DNA of 64,000 bases from JBBROS01 sp038229135. GTDB taxonomy: Bacteria; Pseudomonadota; Alphaproteobacteria; Acetobacterales; Acetobacteraceae. The position numbers and the translations under genes are program-made. Each line of letters starts with the position of its first letter. Position 1 is the stretch's first letter. This document shows, one piece after another, positions 45,094 through 53,770 of this stretch. Location: contig JBBROS010000018.1 of assembly GCA_038229135.1 (NCBI GenBank), positions 9,886-73,885 of the forward strand. The letters run 5' to 3'. The notes below the pieces were generated by a model. It was not told the DNA's origin and searched no databases. It saw nothing but the letters and a program-made list of their open reading frames with translations.

Positions 45094-46254
45094 TCAGGCC
45101 TCGGTCAAAACAAGGGTGGAGGCGCGCGCGAGCCGCTCGGCCGCGAACGCCACATCGGCGGCGGAGGTAAAGCGTCCGAGCCCAAGGCGCAAGGTTCGCA
45201 GCGCCTCCGCGCTGGGCAGGCCCATGGCGCGCAGCACGTGGCTCGGCTCGACCTCGGCCGAGGTGCAGGCGCTCCCCGTCGACACGCAAAGCTCCGGGAC
45301 CGCCTGCAGCAGCGCGAGCGCCTCGCGCGGGAAGGTGAGGTTCAGGTTGCCGGGCACGCGCCGCGTCGCATGGCCATTGAGCCGCACGCCCGCTGGGCCG
45401 AGCCCGGCCAGCAGCGTGTCCCGCAACGCACGGATCCGCGACGCATCCGCATCCCGCTCCGCCATCACGAGCGCGCACGCCTCGCCGAGCCCCACGACCA
45501 GAGGCGCAGGGATGGTGCCGCTGCGCATCCCGCGTTCCTGCCCGCCGCCCGAAAACAGAGGCGCCAGGCGCACCCGCGGCCGACGCCGCACGAACAGCGC
45601 GCCGACGCCTTTCGGCCCGTAGATCTTGTGGGCACTCAGGCTCAGCAAATCGATCCCCATCGCCCCGACGTCGATCGGCACGGTGCCTGCCGCCTGAGCG
45701 GCATCCGTATGGAACAGCGACCCGGCGGTCCGCGCCAGCGCCGCGAGCGCCGCCACGTCCTGGATCACGCCCGTCTCGTTGTTCACCGTCATGATGCTGA
45801 CCAGCAACGTCGGCACCTCGAGCGCCCGGGCCAGCACCGCCCCGTCGACCAACCCGTCCGGCCCCACGGGCAGCACCACTGGCTCGAACCCCTCGGCCTC
45901 GAGGTCCGCCACGCTCTCCAGCACGCATTTATGCTCGGTGGCCGCCGTAATCACACGCCGCCGCGCCGGGTCGCCATGCCGCAATGCATGACGGGCCGCG
46001 CCCTTGATGGCCAGGTTGTTGGCCTCGGTCGCGCCGGACGTGAACACCACCTCCCGCGGATCGGCCCCGATCAGCGCCGCCACCTGGGCCCGGGCCCGCT
46101 CGACCCCGGCCTCCGCCGCGCGACCCATGGCGTGCTCGGCGCTATGCGGGTTGCCGTAATGCTCCGTGAACCACGGCAGCATGGCCGCGACCACGCGTGG
46201 GTCGCATGCCGTGGTCGCCTGGTTGTCGAGATACACGGGGCGGTTCGGTCGCAT
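45094..46254 (-). CDS. Cysteine desulfurase, IscS/NifS type (first of two)
   Basis: PLP enzyme removing sulfur from cysteine. The PLP lysine is in LSAHKIYGPKGVG, the catalytic cysteine in VSTGSACTSAEVEPSHVL, and the N-terminus VYLDNQATTACDPRV is characteristic. 386 residues. It is coupled to fdx and lies upstream of mnmA, which needs persulfide sulfur. The gap to the second desulfurase contains a 16-bp tandem repeat. Confidence 0.95.
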   Translation of the reverse strand: MRPNRPVYLDNQATTACDPRVVAAMLPWFTEHYGNPHSAEHAMGRAAEAGVERARAQVAALIGADPREVVFTSGATEANNLAIKGAARHALRHGDPARRRVITAATEHKCVLESVADLEAEGFEPVVLPVGPDGLVDGAVLARALEVPTLLVSIMTVNNETGVIQDVAALAALARTAGSLFHTDAAQAAGTVPIDVGAMGIDLLSLSAHKIYGPKGVGALFVRRRPRVRLAPLFSGGGQERGMRSGTIPAPLVVGLGEACALVMAERDADASRIRALRDTLLAGLGPAGVRLNGHATRRVPGNLNLTFPREALALLQAVPELCVSTGSACTSAEVEPSHVLRAMGLPSAEALRTLRLGLGRFTSAADVAFAAERLARASTLVLTEA

Positions 46255-46281
46255 TCCGTTGATATGGACTCGGGTGCCGGA

Positions 46282-46329
46282 GAGCGCCAGGGTTACCGAG
46301 CGCCAGGGTTACCGAGCGCCAGGGCAACA
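46282..46329. repeat. 16-bp tandem repeat, three units
   Basis: GAGCGCCAGGGTTACC occurs twice exactly (46282-46297, 46298-46313) and a third time with changes (46314-46329). It fills the gap between the two cysteine desulfurase genes, upstream of the first one on the minus strand. Confidence 0.9.
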
Positions 46330-46340
46330 GTGCGCCACGG

Positions 46341-47408
46341 CTACGCCGCCCGGCGGGCCATGCGGTCTGCCAGGTCCGAGTAGGCGGCGGCGAACTCCGC
46401 GACGTGCGCCTCGGTCACGTCCCAAGGCAGGCTCACCCGAATCGCCTCGCCCGCGAGCGTGCCCAGCCCCATGGCCTCCAGCACATGGCTCCGCGCCACC
46501 TTGCCGCTGCTGCAGGCCGCCCCGGCGCTGACCTGCACACCGGCCAGGTCGAGCGCGATCACCTGCGTTTCGGCCGGCACGCCGGGCAGTGCGGCGCATA
46601 CGGTGTTCGGCAACCGATGCGCGCCGCCCAGTACGCGCGCACCCATGGCCTCGACGCAGCCCTCCACCTGGCGCCGCAGCGCCACCGTGTCCGGCAGCGC
46701 TGCCGCCACCGCGGCCCCGAACCCGGCGATGGCGGGCAGCGCGTGCGTCCCTCCACGCCGCCCCCGCTCCTGTCCGCCGCCCGCGATCGATGCCGCCACC
46801 TCCCGCCCAGGCGCCAACAGCAGCGCCCCGGCGCCGGCCGGCCCGCCGAGCTTGTGCGACGACACCGCCAGGCTATCCGCCCCCAGCGCGTGCAGATCGA
46901 CCACGATCCGACCCGCCGCCTGCACCGCGTCCACGTGCAACCAGGCCCCGACCGCCCGGCACAGACGGGCCGCCTCGGAAACGGGCTGGATGGTCCCCGT
47001 CTCGTTGTTCGCCAGCATCAGGCACAGCAGCACGTGGCCGCCCGCAAGCATTCGCTCGAGCGCCACGAGGTCCACCACGCCATCCGCGTCGACCGGCACC
47101 ACCTCCGCCCCGGGGACGGCCGCCCGCACCGCGTCGTGCTCGACGGCCGACCGCAGCACCCGGGGCCGGGAGCACCCGTGGATGGCCAGTGCATTCGCCT
47201 CCGTCCCACCCGAGGTGAACACCACTCCTTCCGGCGCCGCCCCGAACCGCCGCGCCACGGCGCGCCGCGCCGCCTCGAGCACCGCGCGGGCCGCCCGCCC
47301 GGCCGCATGCACGCTCGATGCGTTGCCGCCAAGCTGCATCGCTTCGAGCGCCGCCGCAGCCGCCTCGGGGCGGACCGGCTCCGTCGCGTTCGCGTCGAGG
47401 TAGGCCAC
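46341..47408 (-). CDS. Second cysteine desulfurase, NifS-like
   Basis: A 355-residue paralogue of the neighbouring desulfurase. YLDANATEPVRPEA start, PLP lysine in VSSHKLGGPAGAG, catalytic cysteine in SAGAACSSGKVARSHVL. It is shorter at the C-terminus than IscS. Tandem divergent desulfurases of this sort are known in alphaproteobacteria; which one serves which acceptor is not clear from the sequence. Confidence 0.93.
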   Translation of the reverse strand: MAYLDANATEPVRPEAAAAALEAMQLGGNASSVHAAGRAARAVLEAARRAVARRFGAAPEGVVFTSGGTEANALAIHGCSRPRVLRSAVEHDAVRAAVPGAEVVPVDADGVVDLVALERMLAGGHVLLCLMLANNETGTIQPVSEAARLCRAVGAWLHVDAVQAAGRIVVDLHALGADSLAVSSHKLGGPAGAGALLLAPGREVAASIAGGGQERGRRGGTHALPAIAGFGAAVAAALPDTVALRRQVEGCVEAMGARVLGGAHRLPNTVCAALPGVPAETQVIALDLAGVQVSAGAACSSGKVARSHVLEAMGLGTLAGEAIRVSLPWDVTEAHVAEFAAAYSDLADRMARRAA

Positions 47409-47418
47409 CTACCCGTGC

Positions 47419-48120
47419 CTACCCGTCCTGGGCCGGGGACCGCTGCAATGCCGTTACCCGCGCCTCCAACGCCAGCAACTCCGCGCGTAACGCTTCGATG
47501 GTGCATAGCAGCGGGTCCGGCGCGTCGTCGCAGGGCGTCCCATAGGCGACGAAGCCACCCCGTGCCGGCGGGGGCGCCATGGCCCCGTCCGCGCGCCGCG
47601 CAGTGTCCCGCTCCACGGGCCGTGCCGGGATGCCTACCACCGTCTCATTTGCTGCCACGGGCCGCACCACCACGGCATTCGCGCCCACCCGCGCGTTCTC
47701 GCCCACCAGGATGGCGCCCAGTATCTTCGCCCCGGCCCCGATGATCACCCCATTCCCGATCGTCGGATGCCGCTTGCCCCGCTCGGTGCTGGTGCCGCCC
47801 AGCGTGACCTGGTGATACAGGTAGACGTCGTCTCCGATCTCCGCGGTTTCGCCAATGACCACGCCCATCCCGTGGTCGATCACAAGCCGCCGTCCGATCA
47901 TGGCGGCCGGGTGGATCTCGATGCCGGTCAGGAAACGGGCCAGATGCATCACCATCCGTGCCGGCAGGCGGAAGCCGCGCCGCCACAAGCCGTGGCCCAA
48001 CTTATGGAAAAGCACGGCATGCAACCCGGGGTAGCAGAGCAAGATCTCCGCCACGGACCGGGCCGCAGGGTCGCGCAGCTGGTATGTCCGAACCGCCTCA
48101 CGCAGAAACATGAATGCCAT
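47419..48120 (-). CDS. cysE: Serine O-acetyltransferase
   Basis: Makes O-acetylserine, the first step of cysteine synthesis. The left-handed hexapeptide-repeat C-terminal part is clear: HPAAMIGRRLVIDHGMGVVIGETAEIGDDVYLYHQVTLGG, then GNGVIIGAGAKILG. The 233-residue protein has a short N-terminal helical part, as in the smaller SAT form. It heads the sulfur cluster cysE-nifS-iscS-fdx-mnmA. The 243 bases to the divergent hydrolase gene show no other clear gene. Confidence 0.92.
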   Translation of the reverse strand: MAFMFLREAVRTYQLRDPAARSVAEILLCYPGLHAVLFHKLGHGLWRRGFRLPARMVMHLARFLTGIEIHPAAMIGRRLVIDHGMGVVIGETAEIGDDVYLYHQVTLGGTSTERGKRHPTIGNGVIIGAGAKILGAILVGENARVGANAVVVRPVAANETVVGIPARPVERDTARRADGAMAPPPARGGFVAYGTPCDDAPDPLLCTIEALRAELLALEARVTALQRSPAQDG

Positions 48121-48363
48121 GCGACATTTCCATTATGAAAACCACGACCAGCCCGCCTATATGTTGATCGCGCAGAGGCCGACGCGCCTCGACCATGGAG
48201 GAGCGGAGGACGATACCGACCAGGTGGTGGCTTGCGGGCCTACGTCGAGGTCGGAAAGCTATGCTTGTTTCGGCAGCCCGGTCAATTGCCAGGTGCCGCC
48301 TGGGATCCACGCACAGGTGCGGCGGCCATTGCGTCGCGCCCCAACACAAACGATTGGAACGCC

Positions 48364-49029
48364 ATGCCTGAGGTGATGTTCGCTGGCCCCGACGGCCGGC
48401 TCGAGGGCCGCTACCACCATAGCAAAGAGGCCCAGGCGCCTCTCGCGCTCATCCTGCATCCGCACCCGATGCATGGCGGGACGATGAACAACCGCATTTC
48501 GTACACCATGTATCAGTCGTTCCAGAAGCTCGGCTTCTCGGTCATGCGCTTCAACTTTCGTGGCGTCGGCCGCAGCCAGGGCCGTTACGACGGCGGATTT
48601 GGTGAGATCAGCGACGCCGCGGCGGCGCTCGACTGGATGCAGATGGTCAACCCGAACTCGGGCGGCCTCTGGATCAGTGGCTACTCGTTCGGCGCCTTCG
48701 TCGGTATGCAGCTCCTGATGCGCCGGCCCGAGATCTCGGGCTGGGTCAGCGTCGCGCCGCCCGCGAACCATTATGATTTCGGGTTCCTCGCTCCCTGCCC
48801 CTGCGGCGGCTTGATGCTGCACGGAGATAGCGACGAGCTCGTGCCGGAGCCCGCCGTGCGCAAGCTGGTCGACAAGCTGAACACCCAGAAGAACGTGCAG
48901 GTGGATTATCGCGTCTACACCGGGGCGGATCACGTGTTCGCAACCCACGCCGACACGGTGGGCGAAGCCATCGAGGACCACGTGGGCAAGATCCTCGCCC
49001 GCAAGGCCATGGCGCTCGCCGCCGACTGA
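48364..49029 (+). CDS. Alpha/beta hydrolase
   Basis: A 221-residue serine hydrolase-like protein. LALILHPHPMHGGTMNN is the oxyanion-hole region, SGYSFGAFVGMQLL contains the nucleophile serine elbow (GYSFG), and HGDSDELVP and GADHVFATH supply the acid and histidine. This class (YfhR/CocE-like small hydrolases) is common near desulfurase genes in alphaproteobacteria. The substrate is not known. The ATG at 48364 follows an AT-rich part of the intergenic region. Confidence 0.9.
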   Translation: MPEVMFAGPDGRLEGRYHHSKEAQAPLALILHPHPMHGGTMNNRISYTMYQSFQKLGFSVMRFNFRGVGRSQGRYDGGFGEISDAAAALDWMQMVNPNSGGLWISGYSFGAFVGMQLLMRRPEISGWVSVAPPANHYDFGFLAPCPCGGLMLHGDSDELVPEPAVRKLVDKLNTQKNVQVDYRVYTGADHVFATHADTVGEAIEDHVGKILARKAMALAAD

Positions 49030-49035
49030 GCCTGC

Positions 49036-49060
49036 GCCCTCCCCGCTTGCCGGGGAGGGC
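49036..49060. terminator. Strong GC hairpin between hydrolase and tyrS
   Basis: GCCCTCCCCG-CTTGC-CGGGGAGGGC: a perfect 10-bp stem with a 5-base loop, six bases after the hydrolase stop. No T-run follows, so it may be a terminator of the T-poor type or simply a repeat. It precedes tyrS by 21 bases. Confidence 0.5.
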
Positions 49061-49081
49061 TGCCCGGTCTAAGCGCGCTTC

Positions 49082-50320
49082 ATGACATCGTTCCTCGAGG
49101 AGGCCGCCGCACGCGGCTTCATCCACCAATGCACCGACGCGGACTCGCTCGGCACCGCCATGAGGGCAGGGCCCATCGGCGCGTATGTCGGCTTCGACTG
49201 CACCGCCGACAGCCTGCACGTTGGCAACCTCGTGCCGATCATGCTGCTCCGCCTGCTGCAGAAGCATGGCCACCGCCCCGTCGTGCTCATGGGCGGCGGC
49301 ACCACCCGCATCGGGGACCCGTCGGGCAAGGACGAGGCTCGCCAGATGTTGGACGATGCTCGCATCGCCCACAACATGGCCGGTATCCGCCTGTGCCTGA
49401 ACCCGTTCGTGGCGTTCGAGGACCACCCGGCCCCCGCCATCATGCTCAACAACGCCGACTGGCTCGATCGCCTCGGCTGGATCGACCTCCTCCGCGACGT
49501 CGGCCCCCATTTCACCATCAACCGCATGCTCACCTTCGATAGCGTGAAGCTGCGGCTCGAGCGTGAGCAGCCGCTGACGTTCCTCGAGTTCAACTACATG
49601 ATCCTGCAGAGCTTCGACTTCCGCGAGCTCCGCCGCCGCCATAGGGTCGTGTTGCAGATGGGCGGCTCGGACCAGTGGGGCAACATCGTCTCGGGCGTCG
49701 AGTTGGTGCGCCGCACCGACCAGGCGCAGGTGTTCGGCCTCACCACCCCGCTCATCACCACCAGCAGCGGCGCCAAGATGGGCAAGTCCGTCCGCGGCGC
49801 CATGTGGCTGCGCGCGGATCGGCTCTCGCCCTACGATTACTGGCAGTTCTGGCGCAACACGGAGGACGCGGACGTGGGCCGCTTCCTGCGCCTGTTCACG
49901 GACCTGCCGCTGGACCAGATCGCCGTTCTCGATCGGCTGGAGGGTGCAGCCATCAACGAGGCCAAGCGCACCCTGGCCACGGAGGCCACGGCCCTCGCCC
50001 ACGGCCGTGGCTCCGCCGAAGAGGCCGCCGAGACGGCCCGCCGCGCCTTCGACCAAGGCGAGGCCGCCGAGACCCTGCCCGGCCACACCGTCCAAGTGGC
50101 CGACCTGGCCCAGGGCATCCCCCTCGTCCGCCTCCTCGCCGAAGCCGGCCTTGCCGCCAGCAACGGCGAGGCCCGCCGCCTCATCCGCGGCGGCGGTGCC
50201 CGCGTGAACGACGTGGCGGCCAGCGACGAGGCCCTGGTGGTCACGGAAGCCGACCTTCGCGACGGCGCCATCAAGCTCTCCGCCGGGCGCAAGCAGCACC
50301 GCCTCGTCCGCCCGGGCTGA
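49082..50320 (+). CDS. tyrS: Tyrosyl-tRNA synthetase
   Basis: Class I synthetase. The HIGH-type motif is CTADSLHVGNLV, the KMSKS-type motif is GAKMGKSVRG, and a C-terminal S4 domain (IPLVRLLAEAGLAASNGEARRLIRGGGARVN) binds tRNA. 412 residues, TyrRS type 1. It follows the hydrolase with a strong hairpin between, suggesting its own promoter or partial readthrough. Confidence 0.97.
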   Translation: MTSFLEEAAARGFIHQCTDADSLGTAMRAGPIGAYVGFDCTADSLHVGNLVPIMLLRLLQKHGHRPVVLMGGGTTRIGDPSGKDEARQMLDDARIAHNMAGIRLCLNPFVAFEDHPAPAIMLNNADWLDRLGWIDLLRDVGPHFTINRMLTFDSVKLRLEREQPLTFLEFNYMILQSFDFRELRRRHRVVLQMGGSDQWGNIVSGVELVRRTDQAQVFGLTTPLITTSSGAKMGKSVRGAMWLRADRLSPYDYWQFWRNTEDADVGRFLRLFTDLPLDQIAVLDRLEGAAINEAKRTLATEATALAHGRGSAEEAAETARRAFDQGEAAETLPGHTVQVADLAQGIPLVRLLAEAGLAASNGEARRLIRGGGARVNDVAASDEALVVTEADLRDGAIKLSAGRKQHRLVRPG

Positions 50321-50326
50321 TCCCGT

Positions 50327-51502
50327 ATGCTCGCCGTCATCGTCGGCGCCGACAGCCTCCGCCTGCCCCGCTCGGGCGTCGGCCGCATGACTCTCGAGAT
50401 CGTGCGGGCCATGCAGCGCCACCCGGCCGTCGGAAGTCTGCATCTGCTGATCCACGGCCACATCGTCTCGCCCGGCCCGGTCCTCGCCAGCCTCGACGCC
50501 ACCCCCGCGCCGCCCTCGCGCCTCACCGCCCTCAAACGCCGCTTCGCGCACGTCCCCGGCGTGCAGCCCCTGCGGACGGCGAAGATCCGCCTGCAGAACC
50601 GCCGCATCCTCGCCACCCTGCGCGAGCAATCCTCGGGGCGCGTCATCTACCACGAGCCCAACATGATCGCGCAGCCTTTGCCCGTGACCACCGTCTGCAC
50701 CGTCAACGACCTCTCCTGGCATGCCGAGCCGGCCTGGCACCCGGCCGAGCGCCTGGCCTGGATCGCCCGCAACCTGCCCCGCAGCCTCGCCCAGGCTGCC
50801 CGTTTCGTCGCCATCTCCGAGTTCACCCGCGCCGCCATGGTCGCCGACCTCGGCCTCGAGCGTGACCGCATCGACGTCGTGCCGCTGGCAGCCGGCCCCG
50901 AGTTCCGGACCTTCGCCGCCGCCGAAGCCGCCCCGGCCCTCGAACGCCACCGCCTCGAGGATCGCGCCTACGTCCTCGGCGTGTCCACCCTGGAGCCGCG
51001 CAAGAACTTCGACCGCCTGGTCCACGCCCACACCCTTCTGCCCGAGGCGCTGCGGCGCGCCCGGCCTCTCGTCATCGTCGGCGGCTCCGGCTGGGGCGAC
51101 CGCCTCGCCTCCGCGCCGGCCGAGGCCGCACGGCGCGAGGGCACCGTCCGCCTCCTGGGCCACGTCCCGGACGCGGACCTGACCCCCCTGTACGCCCGCG
51201 CCGCCTGCTTCGCCTACCCCAGCCTCTACGAGGGCTTCGGCCTGCCCGTGCTCGAGGCCATGGCGGCCGGCACCGCCGTCATCGCCGCCGCCACCACCGC
51301 CACGGGCGAGACCGCCGGCGACGCCGCCCTCCTGGTGGACCCGCTCGACCCCGCCGCCATCGCCGCCGCCCTCGAGGCAGCGCTCACCGACCCGGCCCTC
51401 GCCACCCGCCTCGCCGCCGCCGGCCTCGCCCGCGCCGCCACCTTCTCCTGGACCCGCACCGCCGACGCCCTCGTCGCCAGTTGGCAGCGCGCCCTCGGGT
51501 GA
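50327..51502 (+). CDS. Glycosyltransferase family 4
   Basis: A 391-residue GT-B-fold glycosyltransferase. The family motifs are LGVSTLEPRKNFDRLVHA, VIVGGSGWG, VRLLGHVPDADLTPLYARAACFAYPSLYEGFGLPVLEAMAAGTAV (the acceptor/donor EGFGLPVLEAM stretch). The donor and acceptor sugars cannot be inferred. It overlaps the next glycosyltransferase by four bases (GTGA) and follows tyrS by six. Confidence 0.9.
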   Translation: MLAVIVGADSLRLPRSGVGRMTLEIVRAMQRHPAVGSLHLLIHGHIVSPGPVLASLDATPAPPSRLTALKRRFAHVPGVQPLRTAKIRLQNRRILATLREQSSGRVIYHEPNMIAQPLPVTTVCTVNDLSWHAEPAWHPAERLAWIARNLPRSLAQAARFVAISEFTRAAMVADLGLERDRIDVVPLAAGPEFRTFAAAEAAPALERHRLEDRAYVLGVSTLEPRKNFDRLVHAHTLLPEALRRARPLVIVGGSGWGDRLASAPAEAARREGTVRLLGHVPDADLTPLYARAACFAYPSLYEGFGLPVLEAMAAGTAVIAAATTATGETAGDAALLVDPLDPAAIAAALEAALTDPALATRLAAAGLARAATFSWTRTADALVASWQRALG

Positions 51503-52344
51503 GCCTCGCGCCCACCTCGCTGGCGATCGTCATCCCCTGCTACAAGGTCCGCGACCACATCGGCGCCGTGCTCGACGGACTCGCCGAGTTCGGCGCCGCC
51601 ATCTACGTGGTGGACGATGCCTGCCCCGAGGGCACCGGCGCCTTCGTCGAAGGCACGTGCCCCGGCATCCACGTCCTGCGCCACGCCACCAACCGGGGCG
51701 TCGGCGCCGCCATGCTGACGGGCTACCGCGCCGCCCTGGCCCACGGCCACACGACCCTGGTCAAGATGGACGGCGACGGCCAGATGGACCCGGCCTGGCT
51801 CGAGACGCTCCTTGCCCCGCTCCGCCAGGGCCGCGCCGACTACGCGAAGGGGAACCGGCTCTCGAGCCTCGCCAGCCTCCGCCGCATGCCCCCCTCTCGC
51901 CTGGTCGCCAACGCCGCCCTCACCCTGCTCATGAAGCCCACCGGCGCCTGCTGGGCCCTGAGCGACCCGGCCAACGGCTACACCGCCATCACACGCCACG
52001 CCCTGCTGCGCGCGCTGGACGGCTTCACCCCGGACGACGGTTTCTTCTTCGAGTGCAGCCTGGTGGCCCGCCTCGTCGCCCTCGGCGCCCGCGTGGCCGA
52101 CGTGCCCATCCCCGCCCGCTACGGCACCGAACGCAGCAACCAGCGCCCGGCGCGCAACCTGCTCCTGTTCCCGGCTCGCTGCGCCACCCTCCTCGCCGCC
52201 CGCCCCGGTGGCTGGCTCGCTGCCGCTGCGACCGCCAGCCTCACCCTCGGCCGCCCGCTCCCAGCCCTGCTCCTGCTGCTCGCTGCCTACGGCACGGACC
52301 GCCTGCGCCGCCCACCTGTGTGGCGCCCGGAAAATCCCGCATAG
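51499..52344 (+). CDS. Glycosyltransferase family 2
   Basis: A 281-residue GT-A-fold glycosyltransferase. The GTG at 51499 overlaps the preceding stop. LAIVIPCYKV, VVDDACPEGTGAFVE, NRGVGAAMLTGYRAAL and the metal-binding DGDGQMDP (DxD) are the family features. A C-terminal hydrophobic segment (WLAAAATASLTLGRPLPALLLLLAAYG) resembles the membrane part of dolichol-phosphate-mannose synthase-like enzymes. Substrate unknown; probably acts with the GT4 in the same glycan path. Confidence 0.9.
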   Translation: MSLAPTSLAIVIPCYKVRDHIGAVLDGLAEFGAAIYVVDDACPEGTGAFVEGTCPGIHVLRHATNRGVGAAMLTGYRAALAHGHTTLVKMDGDGQMDPAWLETLLAPLRQGRADYAKGNRLSSLASLRRMPPSRLVANAALTLLMKPTGACWALSDPANGYTAITRHALLRALDGFTPDDGFFFECSLVARLVALGARVADVPIPARYGTERSNQRPARNLLLFPARCATLLAARPGGWLAAAATASLTLGRPLPALLLLLAAYGTDRLRRPPVWRPENPA

Positions 52345-52360
52345 TCGCGCTGGGAGAACG

Positions 52361-53770
52361 ATGATGGACCAGCACGCGGCCACCACCAACGACGACACGC
52401 GCGGCATCGCCGCCTTTGCCGCCGGACTGACCTACGACGCCATCCCCGGCGAGGTCCTCGAGCGCATCAAGCTGCTGATCCTCGACAGCCTCGGCTGCGC
52501 CCTGTTCGGGGCGGGGCTCCCCTGGAGCCGCATGCTGATGGACACGCTGGCCGAGGTCGACACATCCACGGGCTGCACCGTCTGGGGCACTGCACGCCGC
52601 CTCTCCGCCCCCCACGCCGCCCTCGTCAACGGCACCCTCGTGCAGGGCTTCGAGCTGGACGACGTGCACCGCGTGGGCGTGCTGCATGTCGGCGCAGTAA
52701 CGCTTCCGGCCGTGCTTGCCGTGGCCGAGATGCGGCCCATGACCGGGCGGGATCTTCTGACCGCCGCCGTCGCCGGATACGAGGTCGGCCCGCGCGTGGG
52801 CATGTGCATGGGCCAGGAGCATATCGGCCAGGGATGGCACTCGGGCGCCACCGTCGGCGTGTTCTCCGCCGCTGCAGGCGCCGCGGCCGCGCTCCGCCTC
52901 ACGCCGGACGAGGCCGTCCATGCGCTCGGCATCGCGGGCACGCAATCCGCCGGCCTCATGGCCGCGCAGTTCGGCGCCATGGTCAAGCGCATGCACGCCG
53001 GCCGCGCCGCCCAGAGCGGCCTCTACGGCGCACTCCTCGCTGTCCGGGGCTTCACCGGCATCGCCGACGTGTTCGAGAACGAGTATGGCGGCTTCTGCAC
53101 CACCTTCTCCCGCTCCCTCGACCGCTTCGACCGGCGCGAGCTGACGGCCGGCCTCGGTGAGCGATGGGAGACGCTGCGGATCGCGCTCAAGTTCTACGCC
53201 TGCGTCGGCAGCAACCACACCACGCTCGACGCCATCCGCCGCATGCAGGCCCGCCACGAGTTCGGCCCCGGGGACGTGGACAGCATCACCGTCCACGGCT
53301 CCCGCGTGACGGTCGACCATGTCGGCTGGCCTTACATGCCGCAGGGCCTCACCTCGGCCCAGCTCAACCTGCCCTACTGCGTCGCCACCCTGCTGCTCGA
53401 GAACGACGTGTTCGTGGACCAGTTCACCGAGGCCATGGTGGCCGACCCGGCCCGCATCGCCCTCTCCCGCCGCGTACACGTGGTGGAAGACCCGGCCATC
53501 ACCGCGCGGGGCAAGACCTTCCGCCACATGGTCCGCGTTGAGGCGCTGCTGCAGGACGGGACGCGGCTCGAGGATACGGTCGAGGCGCCGCGTGGCAGCG
53601 AGCACAGCTTCGCCCGCCCCGAGGACGTCGTGGCCAAGTTCCGTAAGCTCGCCGCCCACCGCATCCCGGACACACAGGCGCAGCGCATCGTGGACGCGGT
53701 GATGCACGTGGAACACATGGACGACGCCGCCACCCTGCCCCGCCTGCTCGCCCTCGGAGGACAAGAATGA
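52361..53770 (+). CDS. MmgE/PrpD family protein
   Basis: A 469-residue member of the 2-methylcitrate dehydratase-like superfamily. Recognisable parts are AFAAGLTYDAIPGEVLERIKLLILDSLGCALFGA, ALVNGTLVQGFELDDVH, a cofactor-free active-site region, and LKFYACVGSNHTTLDA. The reaction is unclear, since many family members act on aconitate-like or dicarboxylic compounds. It overlaps the binding-protein gene by four bases, so the two are probably used together in uptake and breakdown of an unknown carboxylate. Confidence 0.85.
   Translation: MMDQHAATTNDDTRGIAAFAAGLTYDAIPGEVLERIKLLILDSLGCALFGAGLPWSRMLMDTLAEVDTSTGCTVWGTARRLSAPHAALVNGTLVQGFELDDVHRVGVLHVGAVTLPAVLAVAEMRPMTGRDLLTAAVAGYEVGPRVGMCMGQEHIGQGWHSGATVGVFSAAAGAAAALRLTPDEAVHALGIAGTQSAGLMAAQFGAMVKRMHAGRAAQSGLYGALLAVRGFTGIADVFENEYGGFCTTFSRSLDRFDRRELTAGLGERWETLRIALKFYACVGSNHTTLDAIRRMQARHEFGPGDVDSITVHGSRVTVDHVGWPYMPQGLTSAQLNLPYCVATLLLENDVFVDQFTEAMVADPARIALSRRVHVVEDPAITARGKTFRHMVRVEALLQDGTRLEDTVEAPRGSEHSFARPEDVVAKFRKLAAHRIPDTQAQRIVDAVMHVEHMDDAATLPRLLALGGQE

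Noticed and set aside
48121..48363. Extra small gene between cysE and the hydrolase (plus-strand frame starting at 48110)
   Set aside because: The frame overlaps the cysE start, has no ribosome binding site, and the translation shows mixed codon use and no recognisable family; a regulatory spacer is more likely.
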